DNA from: Manihot esculenta
Taxonomy: Eukaryota; Streptophyta; Magnoliopsida; Malpighiales; Euphorbiaceae
Direction: 5' to 3'
Assembly (NCBI RefSeq): GCF_001659605.2
Contig: NC_035167.2
Span: forward strand, 868,001 to 932,000
Length of the DNA stretch: 64,000 nucleotides
Each line of letters starts with the position of its first letter. Position 1 is the first letter of the stretch. Positions 55,862-64,000 of this stretch are shown here, in pieces. The notes under the pieces were generated by a model that made no database searches, had not been told where the DNA came from, and was given only the letters and a program-made list of their open reading frames with translations. The translations under genes and the position numbers were made by a program.

Positions 55862-57874
55862 ATGGCCAATGTGGAAAATGCTCAGCCTCCACAGCTGGAA
55901 AATCAACAACGAGGAAACCTTCAAGCGCCAGTCTTTGGGAATTTTCAAGGAGGGAACCAGCAATGGAGCTATGATCAGGGACTCGAATCAAGGAGTACAC
56001 AATTCGGAAATCAACAAGGTGGTAATATCCAAATACCACAATCTATACATCTTCAAAATGGAAGCTCCTTTCCGGTCAACTTTCAAAATGTATGTTTGTC
56101 TGGCGGATATATACCAAACATTCAAGGGGGAAATACACAATGTGGGAACTACCAAATACAACCATGCATGCCACATATAGAGTTTCCCCAGCTTGGGAAT
56201 CCATATATGGGATATGTAGTACCATTTCCACATTATCATGCAATTCGTAATCAAGGTGGAAATGTTCAAGGAGCCAATACACAAGGAGGAAATACCCAAG
56301 GCATCAACACACAAGGAGGCTATATCCAAGGTGGAAACCTTCTAGAAAGAAATGCACAAGGAGGAAATGCTCAAGGTGGCAATCCACAAGGAAGAAATGC
56401 TCAAGGTGACAATGCTCAAGCTGGCAATGCTCAATGTGGTAATGCCCAAGGGTTTTATGGGCCATATAGTAATATACAAGCCAATACACAAGGAGGAAAT
56501 ACCCAAGGCATCAACACACAAGGAGGCTATATTCAAGGTGGAAACCTTCTAGAAAGAAATGCACAAGGAGGAAATGCACAAGGAGGAAATGCTCAAGGTG
56601 GCAATCCACAAGGAGGAAATGCTCAAGGTGACAATGCTCAAGTTGGCAATGCTCAATGTGGTAATGCCCAAGGGTTTTATGGGCCATATAGTAATATACA
56701 AGGAGGAAACGCACAAGGTGGAAATGCACAAGGTGGAAATGCTCAAGGTGGCAATGCACAAGGAGGAAATGCACAAGGAGGAAATGCTCAAGGTGGTAAT
56801 GCTCAAGGTGGTAATATTCAAGGAGGAAATGCTCAAGGTGGGAATGCTCAAGGGGGAAATGCTCAAGGTGGGAATGCTCAAGGAGGAAATGCTCAAGGTG
56901 GCAATGCGCAAGGGGGAAATGCTCAAGGTGGCAATGCACAAGGAGGAAATGGACAAGGAGGAAATGTTCAAGGTAGCAATGCGCAAAGAGGAAATGCTCA
57001 AGGTGGTAATGCTCAAGGAGGAAATGCTCAAGGTGTTAATGCTCAAGGAGGAAATGCTCAAGGTGGTAATGCTCAAGGGGGAAATGCTCAAGGAGGAAAT
57101 GCTCAAGGTGGTAATGCTCAAGGGCGAAATGCTCAAGGAGGTAATGCTCAAGGTGGTAATGCTCAAGGGGGAAATGCTCAAGGAGGTAATGCTCAAGGGG
57201 GAAATGCTCAAGGTGGGAATGCTCAAGGAGGAAATGTGCAAGGTGGCAATGTGCAAGGAGGAAATGCTCAAGTTTGCAATGCCCAAGAGTTTTATGGGGC
57301 ATATAGTCATATACAAGGAGGCAATTCTCAAGGTGGTAATGCACAAGGTGAAAATGCTCAAGGTGACAATGCACAAGGAGGAAATGCTCAAGGTCACAGT
57401 GCTCAGGGAGTATGTGCTCAAGGTGGGAATGCACAAAGTGAAAATGCTCAAGGTGGCTATGCTCAAGATGGCAATGCGCAAGGAGGAAATGCTCAAGGCG
57501 GCAATGCGCAAGGCAGAAATGCTCAAGTTAACAATAATGCGCAAGGAAGAAATGTTCAAGGTGTCAATGTTCAAGGTTGCAATGCCCAAAACTTTTATGG
57601 GTCATATAGTAATGTACAAGGAAGCAATGCTCAAGATGGTAATGCACAAAATAGAAATACTCAAGGTGGCAATACGCACGGAGGAAATTCACAACAAGGA
57701 AATATCCAAGATGATAATATTCAAAGCGGCGGCAATGTTCACAATGAAAATATGCCAAACATTGCATATTGTACTTGTGCACATCTACCAGGTTGTCCTT
57801 GGAGGCAAATATACATCAATAAGCCCAAAACATCTGAAACAAACTCTACTATTTACCATATTACTATTATGTAA
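55862..57874 (+). CDS. Asn-Gln-Gly pentamer-repeat protein, copy B
   Basis: A 670-residue ORF from ATG 55862 (an in-frame TTG 12 bp upstream is ignored). The head (1-130) is nearly the same as copy A. Repeats run from about residue 131 to 620, dominated by GGNAQ units, with GFYGPYSN-type blocks at 56449, 56671, 57287 (EFYGAYSH) and 57590 (NFYGSYSN). A segment of about 225 bp carrying NTQGGNTQGINTQGGYIQGG is duplicated at about 56275 and 56485. The C-terminus is non-repeated: DDNIQSGGNVHNENMPNIAY, then CTCAHLPGCPW and a short polar tail, likely the ancestral end lost by frameshift in copy A. No signal peptide or membrane span. Family not recognised. Low-complexity with regularly spaced aromatics; assembly or structural role is inference. 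Confidence 0.8.
   Translation: MANVENAQPPQLENQQRGNLQAPVFGNFQGGNQQWSYDQGLESRSTQFGNQQGGNIQIPQSIHLQNGSSFPVNFQNVCLSGGYIPNIQGGNTQCGNYQIQPCMPHIEFPQLGNPYMGYVVPFPHYHAIRNQGGNVQGANTQGGNTQGINTQGGYIQGGNLLERNAQGGNAQGGNPQGRNAQGDNAQAGNAQCGNAQGFYGPYSNIQANTQGGNTQGINTQGGYIQGGNLLERNAQGGNAQGGNAQGGNPQGGNAQGDNAQVGNAQCGNAQGFYGPYSNIQGGNAQGGNAQGGNAQGGNAQGGNAQGGNAQGGNAQGGNIQGGNAQGGNAQGGNAQGGNAQGGNAQGGNAQGGNAQGGNAQGGNGQGGNVQGSNAQRGNAQGGNAQGGNAQGVNAQGGNAQGGNAQGGNAQGGNAQGGNAQGRNAQGGNAQGGNAQGGNAQGGNAQGGNAQGGNAQGGNVQGGNVQGGNAQVCNAQEFYGAYSHIQGGNSQGGNAQGENAQGDNAQGGNAQGHSAQGVCAQGGNAQSENAQGGYAQDGNAQGGNAQGGNAQGRNAQVNNNAQGRNVQGVNVQGCNAQNFYGSYSNVQGSNAQDGNAQNRNTQGGNTHGGNSQQGNIQDDNIQSGGNVHNENMPNIAYCTCAHLPGCPWRQIYINKPKTSETNSTIYHITIM
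56250..57720 (+). repeat. 15-bp coding tandem repeat, copy B
   Basis: About 95 units of GGNAATGC(T/A)CAAGGN type. Longest uniform run is at about 56700-57280. Copy number and order differ from copy A, so the arrays have evolved separately since duplication. Confidence 0.9.
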
Positions 57875-57933
57875 TATTTGTTTTTGTTTATTTGACAGAA
57901 TTTACGTATACCTCTCAGGAGGATGTTGGAATA

Positions 57934-58070
57934 AGGGCTTTTGATGCCATTGGTGTAGTTTTTACAAATAAGAGCTTTTGTGCTCATTAGTTCTTATGTA
58001 AGCTTTTGATGTTATTGATGTACTTCTGACAAATAAGAGCTTTTATGCTCATTAGTTCTTATGTAACTTT
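57934..58070 (+). repeat. ~70-bp tandem duplication in the 3' flank of gene B
   Basis: GCTTTTGATG...ACAAATAAGAGCTTTT(G/A)TGCTCATTAGTTCTTATGTAA occurs twice, duplicating an AATAAG/polyadenylation-like region about 60-190 bp after the stop. Confidence 0.8.
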
Positions 58071-58079
58071 CATTAGTTA

Positions 58080-58475
58080 TTGCAAGTGTATGCAATATTT
58101 TCACTTTTTTCAGAAACTAATTTCAATTTATTTAATATATTATTGGTTTTATTATTATAATATTAAACAATTAAGGAGATTTCAGATTATCTTTCGTTGT
58201 TCATTTTTATTTTTTTTAAGGCTTAGATCATGTCATTTTTTATATATTGCGGATGGATTAAATATTAATAAGTTATTATTAATTAAAGTTTTGTATTATA
58301 TTGATATTATAAATTGAGTATAAATTACATAACCATAAAATTTATTTTTTTAACAAAAAGCTAAATTGTGATTTTTTTTTATATATAGATATATTTAAAA
58401 ATATTTATAACAATAAATTAAGATAAAAATTACTTTCAATGCAATTTTCTCTCTGTGCTCTCTTTGTGACTCGAT
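58080..58475. other. AT-rich spacer
   Basis: No coding or repeat structure recognised before the LINE fragment. Confidence 0.4.
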
Positions 58476-58479
58476 ACTC

Positions 58480-59271
58480 TCGTTTTTTCCTCTTACTTAA
58501 ACCTAACTTCTTTTTTTTTCCTTCCCCATAAAAGACGATCTGCATCAATTGACTATCGATGAAAAAGAAAATGTTGTTGTCCCTATTAATAGTTTCAGAG
58601 ATATTCCGATCGTCACTTATGATTTCTGTATAGTGGGGGTATTTTTCACATATAATCCAATCAATTTTCAAAATATGCAGACCTTTTTGGCAGATTTAAG
58701 GTATTCTTTAGAGAGGTATTTATTATGGAATTAGAGACAAAAAAAAATATGTTTTGGTTTTTTAATAATATTAATTTTGAAAATATAGGAAATGAGACCC
58801 TTGGTTGTACAATCGATTGCTGTTTGTTTGGAAGGAGATACAAGATAATAAAAACCCTCTCTATACCTCTCTAACTCATTCTGATTTTTGAATTTTGATT
58901 AAAGATCTCTCTTCTGGTTATTATAACGAAACGTTGGCTAAATTAATCGGAGATTTTGCTGACCACTATAAAAAGTATGATATGAAAAATTCTTCAGTTA
59001 CGTCGTCAGGCCCTATGAGAGTTAAAATTTATTTGGACATTCGGCAACCTTTGAAACGGTGATAAAAATTTGTTGGAGATGATGGTATTGCGTTTACTGT
59101 AAAGTTTCAATACAAAAAACTGACTATTTTTTGCTATCTATGTAGGAAACTGGGTCATATGGAGGCTTTCTGTGACTTGCGGCTGAGGTTGAAGAAAGAA
59201 AATATCAAGTTTGGTTGGGGTGATTTCCTCATACCACCTGTTCATTGGAACCAGAGACCAACAAGTCTGTG
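58480..59271 (+). pseudogene. LINE (non-LTR retrotransposon) ORF1 fragment
   Basis: LTIDEKENVVVPINSF...CIVGVFFTYNPINFQNMQTF matches the DUF4283 domain of plant LINE ORF1 proteins (canonical ..LVGRFLT.R.INF..M). After degraded sequence, DFADHYKKYDM, then MRVKIYLDIRQPLKR and a zinc knuckle CYLCRKLGHMEAFC (complete CX2CX4HX4C) follow, ending TAG/TGA near 59271. Internal stops and frameshifts. No endonuclease or RT downstream. Truncated and dead. Confidence 0.75.
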
Positions 59272-59577
59272 ACTGTGTGATTCCAGCAATTCTGCTCCAC
59301 CATGATTTGTGACAGGATTGACATCAACTAGCAATTTTGAAAATACTAATTTGGCAGTACATAATAGGTAATTCTCCTTATTTAACAAAAATTATAATAC
59401 TACTCTAACGGCTCATACTTTATTTAATAAAATTTTATTAATATAATCAGTAGTTTTGCTTTCAAAAAAATAATACACTAAGACGATCAAAAAACAACAT
59501 GTTATCAATAAATATCGAGAACAATCATCCAAGCATTTTGAACTTATGTAGTAATAACCGCTTTAAATAATAAATAG

Positions 59578-60022
59578 ACGGGTGAGCATTTGGTCCATTC
59601 GGTTTAAAATCGAACAGAATTGAATAAATATTAAAATTTTTAATATTTATAAAATCAAATTGATTTTAGTCAGATATCGAATCGAACCGATCTGATTCGG
59701 TTCAATTCAGTGCGGTTTAATGGATTTAAATTTTTAATATTTTTTTATCTTTTACACTTTATTTTTAATATTTTAAAATTTAATTAAAATATTTTAATCT
59801 TAATATGATCTAATCTTTCTATATTATTAAAAATAATATATTATTATCACTAATCGGTTCGGTTCAATTTTTTAATTTTTTTATAAAAATCAAATTGAAC
59901 CGAAATAATTAAAATTTTTAAAATTAAAAATCGAATCAAAATGAATAAAAATCAAACTAAAATTTTAAATTAATTCGATTTGATCACATTTTTTCGATTT
60001 GAATTAAATACTACTCGCCCCT
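59578..60022. mobile_element. hAT-type MITE, ~445 bp
   Basis: Ends ACGGGTGAGCATTTG and (reverse complement) AGGGGCGAGTAGTATTT are imperfect TIRs. Perfect 8-bp duplications ATAAATAG flank it (59570-59577 and 60023-60030). The interior is rich in inverted TTCGGTTC/GAACCGAA words. Confidence 0.7.
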
Positions 60023-60030
60023 ATAAATAG

Positions 60031-61183
60031 ATACGATATTTGGAGACTTACTAACATAAAATATAAATACCAGTAAACTTTGAAAGAAGAATTTTTACAT
60101 TTTACAGTAAAACTACCAAAGTAAGATAAATTACAATCCGATTTTGCTACTACCTGCACAACAAGAAGACCGTTAGTTTCCATTTAAAATTTAATAGATT
60201 AGGAAATTAATTTACTATTTCATATATGAATGGATTAAGAAGTTAATTTACTAATGAATACATGAAATGAGGATAATAAGAATTTTTTCCAAAATTTCAA
60301 AATTATTAGAGTAAAAATAAATTATATTCACACCAGATCGACTCATTAAAAAATAAATTATATTCACACCGGATCGACTCACTAAAAAATAAAATATTTT
60401 CAGCGAATATTTATTTTATTTTTAAAAATTAAATCTATAATCTCACTAAAAAGAAATAAATATTAAACCATTATTTTTAATACTTATTGATCTAGTTGTG
60501 GTTTTTTTATACTCATAAAGAGTCTAATGTGAATACTCATGCCTTCACTAATTAAAATCGGATTAAAAAAGAATTTTGACTAAATTTGGATCGAAGAGTT
60601 GAATGATTGTGTGATGAGTTTGGTGTTGCAAAATTGTAATTTTATTCTCTCATTTTATTATGCAGTAATGGAGTGGGCTCGTTTTATTTAAAAGGGAAAA
60701 AGAAGAAGGGGAGGATTAAATATCCTTTCTATATAAAAGGACCTAAATTTAACTCCACCTCTTTAATGCCAATTAAAAATATTCCAATCATATAAAAAAA
60801 TTAAAAGAGTCGCTGTAAAAAATTAAAAATATAATTATAATTTTTTATCAATCGATAATTTTATTATTAATATTTTAAATTATCGACTATTTATTTTAAT
60901 AATTATTTTTTTTATAATTTAATCGATAGATTTTATTGTTATATTTTTAATATTTTATAGCGTGTAAAATCTCACTTTATAATCTAACTTATATAGAAAG
61001 TGACACATTGACGTGAAGAGAAAAAAAAAACTGATAATCCATGAAGTTTTAATTTTATAATTCTTATATAACTTTTTTTTAAAAAAAAACAAAAGAGTAT
61101 TAGAGTTTTCAGTATCCAATTATTTTATGAGTTATTGCCTTTTTTTAATTTCATCTAATTTGGAAATCAACATATGTTGATTA
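60031..61183. other. AT-rich spacer with repeat traces
   Basis: A 45-bp tandem word (AAATTATATTCACACC.GATCGACTCA) near 60320-60390. 60410-60600 resembles 62190-62360. No gene. Confidence 0.4.
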
Positions 61184-61274
61184 TCATTTTTGCTGATTTA
61201 TAAGAAGACTCGCTCCTAGTTGGGCAGCATAGCATCTTGATCCTAGATTCCAGGATCGAGGATCAAGAACTAGT
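61184..61274. repeat. Hairpin-bearing ~90-bp repeat, copy 3
   Basis: Single CTAGTTGGG, then GCAGCATAGCATCTTGATCC and stem-loop GATCCT/AGGATC, followed by GAGGATCAAGAACTAGT. Confidence 0.8.
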
Positions 61275-62400
61275 ACGTATGCACAAAGGCCTCCAAATGA
61301 AAAACAACTAGTATATATATATATATAATTTCAAAAGTTAAAAATGGACTGTTAGTAAATTTTATTTTTGCGTTATTAGACATAATTCAAACCAACAACC
61401 TATTAAATTATAGAAAAACTTATTGGTAAAATAAATTATTCATCATTATTATCTAAAATATGGACTATTAAATTATTTATCACTATTGTAATTATCTTTT
61501 TTAAATTAAAATCTAAACTGTAAAATTTTGCAATCCAATTCCAGTCCTTAATTTCAAAAGCTAAAATTTGATTGACTTGTATGGGTCGAAAAAAGTTAAA
61601 AAAATTATTAAAGACCAGTAGAAAATTTGAAGAAGCCAGTTTTTTAACTTAAAATTTATTATATTTATTTATCATTTTTATAAATATTAAGAAGTCTAAT
61701 GAAAATTTTAACATTAACTAATAGAAATCAAATTTTACCATTCTTTTTAAAATATTTTCAAAAATATTTAGAGGAACAAGACTTACATTATAATTGTGCA
61801 CTGTAAAAATTAAAATTAATAATAATATATGATAAAACTGACCTTCAGAAATTTATCATGCATTCTCTTAGCTGTTATTAACAATATTCCATGAGAATTC
61901 ATCAATAGTATATCTATGTATAAAATAATGGAAGAATATTGAGTTAATAAAAAATAAATCATTCCAAATTCTAAATAAATTATTTCCCATGGCTGTGTTA
62001 CCAACCCTTTTTTCTCTTAACAAAACATTAATCAGCTACATGATGTAAGACAATTACGTAGGCTTGATTTTGTAACATTGCATGATGCTTGCTCGTTATT
62101 TCTTAATTGGTTTTTTTTTATATTCAATTAAAATTAAATTCTATTCGCATTATTATTTTTTATAATATTTAACCTATTCATAAAAATTAGACTTTCAATC
62201 TCAATAAATAAAAATGAGTATCGAATTATTGATTTTAATATTTATTAATTTAATTATCATTTTTTTATACTCGCAAAAAATTTAATACAAATGCTTATAT
62301 CATCTTTGACTAAGATCGGATTAGAAAATGATTTTGACTAAATTTAAATTGAAGAGCGGTGGGTCTTAAAAAACAGAAAAAAAAAAAAACCAGTACATTT
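61275..62400. other. AT-rich spacer, partly paralogous to 54.3-54.6 kb
   Basis: 61790-62105 matches 54310-54620 (CTGACCTTCAG, ATCATGCATTCTCTTAGCTG, GATGTAAGACAATTACGTAG). No gene. Confidence 0.5.
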
Positions 62401-62401
62401 G

Positions 62402-62500
62402 CATTTTTGCGGAATTTGAAGAAGACGCGCTCCTAGTTGGGGTTCTAGTTGGGCAGCATAGCATCTTGATCCTAGATTTCAGGATCGAGGAAAGAACTAC
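62402..62500. repeat. Hairpin-bearing ~90-bp repeat, copy 4
   Basis: GCATTTTTGCGGAATTTGAAG, AAGACGCGCTCCTAGTTGGG, a second CTAGTTGGG, then the GATCCT/AGGATC stem. Confidence 0.8.
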
Positions 62501-63335
62501 TCCATATGCATAAACTGATGGGAAAAGTATTGACTTAATAAAACAAATAAATTATTCCAAATTTTAAACAATGCTATATTTATATAGGTATTTGACTTAA
62601 TTTATAAAACTATTTTGTAAGCACATTTAAAATTTGGTCAATTGGATGAAAAAAATAAAAGTTGTGTTTTTTAATTATTATGGTCTTATATTTTAATTTT
62701 AAATGATAAAACCTTTTTCGTTTAATTTTTTAAAATTATAATTAATTTTTAAAATTATTTTCAATATTTATATTTTTATAATTTTTAATTTTCCATGATC
62801 AAGGCCATTTAAATTAAAAAGGCCAAATTATTATATTGTTTTATGATTATAAACTCATTATTTAACTTTAGAGGTGTCTGAAAAAGTTCATAGTTTCAAA
62901 TTTTTTCACGATTATATTTAATTTTTAAATTTAGTGTTGATGTTTATGTAGAATTTTTTTATATAGATTTAACAATTTTTAATTTCCAATCATCAATTTT
63001 GTTAACCCTAATTTTTGTTAAAGAAAGGTAGGTTTAAGAATTTGTTTATTTAATTTTAAGGATTTACAGGTTAAATTAGGAGTTTTGGGTGATTTAAAAG
63101 TATTTAAGTCTTGTTTGATTTGGGTAACTTAGCTAGCAAATTTAAAATTTATAAAAAATGTGAAATTGTTTTTGTTAGTTGACAAATTGTTTTTTTTTTT
63201 TTGCTTTCCTGTAAATCAAGAATTTTTTTTCTTTTAGTAGGAGAAAATAATTTATTTTCCTCAATCTAATTAAATTATTTTCAAAAAATAACTTCTAAAA
63301 AAACTAACACGTTTAAATAAAAAAATTAAAATTAT
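62501..63335. other. AT-rich spacer upstream of membrane-protein gene B
   Basis: No coding region. Paralogy with copy A starts near 63340. Confidence 0.4.
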
Positions 63336-63467
63336 TTTTTGCTATCAAAGACGAAGAATCTATTTAATTAATTAACAATATATTATAAGAACTCTAGATC
63401 CAACTTAAGATAGTAAATCCTCAATTTTATGTAAAAAAATTTCCATATAGGTTATTAAAATATATAA

Positions 63468-63500
63468 ACTTATGAAGTCTTTGTCTACTTAAAAGCAATA
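63468..63500 (+). promoter_or_regulatory. Shared upstream motif, membrane-protein gene B
   Basis: ACTTATGAAGTCTTTGTCTA followed by CTTAAAAGCAATA, matching 31401-31432, about 160 bp upstream of the ATG. Confidence 0.5.
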
Positions 63501-63543
63501 ATTAATTATGGGTCATGTTCATGGAGGCTCTCTTAGCTCTGTC

Positions 63544-63550
63544 TATATAA
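63544..63550 (+). promoter_or_regulatory. TATA box of membrane-protein gene B
   Basis: TATATAA in CTGTCTATATAAGG, 89 bp upstream of the ATG. Confidence 0.65.
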
Positions 63551-63632
63551 GGAATCAACTGTTCTCCACTTTCCATCCCAAGTGAGAGTCCTCAAGGAAA
63601 AAAAAAAAGCTTTATTTGTTCCTAACTCCAAA

Positions 63633-64000
63633 ATGTCTACAGAAAAGGAGCAGAACCAGACAAATGAAAATCAGTTTCGTTTACAAAAGTACGTGTGGTG
63701 GCCATGGTCGACAAATGTACGTGTGATCGCCATAGCCATCGTCACCTTAGCTTTCTTTCTTGGGACAACAATAAAAATAGAACGACACCTAGTGGGTGGT
63801 AAGAAGCAAGGAGACAACATCCAATGGCTGGTTGATTGGATGAAATCGCCAGAATCCCAGAACAAGTCGATGAATCTTCGGTGCAAGAAAGTGAATGACG
63901 AGTTAAGATGCACAAGAGAGCCAGAAGAAGGAAACGGTCATGCTGAAAATTCCAAGCAATCTCAACGGTTTTTCCTTCGTCTGGATGGTCTAAAAGGCGA
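63633..64000 (+). CDS. Small membrane-anchored protein, copy B (partial, runs off window)
   Basis: An open frame of 122 codons from ATG 63633 to the window end. MSTEKEQNQTNENQF, then a single hydrophobic span (about residues 29-47, VRVIAIAIVTLAFFLGTTI, unchanged from copy A), then NIQWLVDWMKSPE and RCKKVNDELRCTR. Differences from copy A are few single-residue changes (for example R to K, Q to E, D to G), one 2-residue insertion (KKQG for EG), and an N-terminal extension made by a ~29-bp tandem duplication around GTACGTGTG. Likely a type II or signal-anchored secretory-pathway protein by topology; function and family unknown. This copy may be the functional one, but its exon 2 is outside the window. 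Confidence 0.65.
   Translation, partial: MSTEKEQNQTNENQFRLQKYVWWPWSTNVRVIAIAIVTLAFFLGTTIKIERHLVGGKKQGDNIQWLVDWMKSPESQNKSMNLRCKKVNDELRCTREPEEGNGHAENSKQSQRFFLRLDGLKG

Noticed and set aside
28990..57720. Classic pentapeptide-repeat (PF00805) protein
   Set aside because: The period is 5, but the defining central Leu/Phe and preceding Ala pattern is absent; Gly dominates.
57750..57800. Cyclotide-like cysteine peptide at the end of repeat protein B
   Set aside because: Only three Cys in CTCAHLPGCPW; no six-Cys knot or proper precursor layout.
56511..57944. Long alternative-frame ORFs over repeat gene B
   Set aside because: Same cause; composition is His/Leu or Met/Lys/Glu simple sequence.
1..64000. 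tRNA or rRNA genes
   Set aside because: No cloverleaf with A/B boxes or rRNA signature seen by eye. A tRNA scan (for example tRNAscan-SE) would settle it.

Overview
This is nuclear DNA from a flowering plant. It is AT-rich, its genes are split by GT-AG introns, and more than a third of the window is Ty1/copia, Ty3/gypsy, LINE and MITE material. A eudicot is clear from the protein families. The species cannot be fixed from the sequence; a Euphorbiaceae-like genome is only a guess.

Left third (1-20.9 kb), host genes: two 3' exons of an unrecognised gene (695-2190); a ~1 kb MITE (3031-4058); a complete seven-exon gene for the FKBP42/TWISTED DWARF 1 immunophilin co-chaperone (5028-9849) with a 5' UTR intron; a convergent small plastid-type membrane-protein gene on the minus strand (10300-10665); decayed LTR and MITE sequence; an RNase H pseudogene (about 16.06-16.39 kb, minus); and an intact single-exon F-box/FBA gene (17209-18498).

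Middle and right, a duplicated two-gene module buried in nested retroelements. Copy A is an Asn-Gln-Gly pentamer-repeat protein gene (28601-30361) followed by a small membrane-anchored protein gene (exon 1 at 31564-32010). Copy B repeats the pair at 55862-57874 and 63633-64000, the latter running off the window. I recognise neither protein. The two genes share an upstream motif in copy A. The second gene of copy A has been broken: a copia element (32401-40733, TSD AGTAAC) sits inside its second exon, and the reading frame resumes in phase on the far side at 40740. That copia element in turn carries a solo LTR of a Ty3/gypsy chromovirus (36451-38791, TSD CATAC) and a second unidentified insertion (about 33.98-35.27 kb).

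Between the module copies lies a full-length Tekay-like chromovirus on the minus strand (43212-53553) with ~2.25 kb LTRs. Its gag-pol is one frame closed by five stops plus one upstream frameshift. Its left LTR holds a further 459-bp nested solo LTR (TSD GTACT). The LTRs carry palindromes with GCC-box cores packed just upstream of the LTR TATA box. Upstream of copy A lies a deleted gypsy relic (24003-27710) with gag on one strand and a separate ORF with its own TATA box on the other. The paralogous site in copy B appears to lack this insertion, so the module duplication predates it.

Right end (58-64 kb): a LINE ORF1 fragment, a hAT-type MITE and four copies of a hairpin-bearing ~90-bp repeat separate the two genes of copy B.
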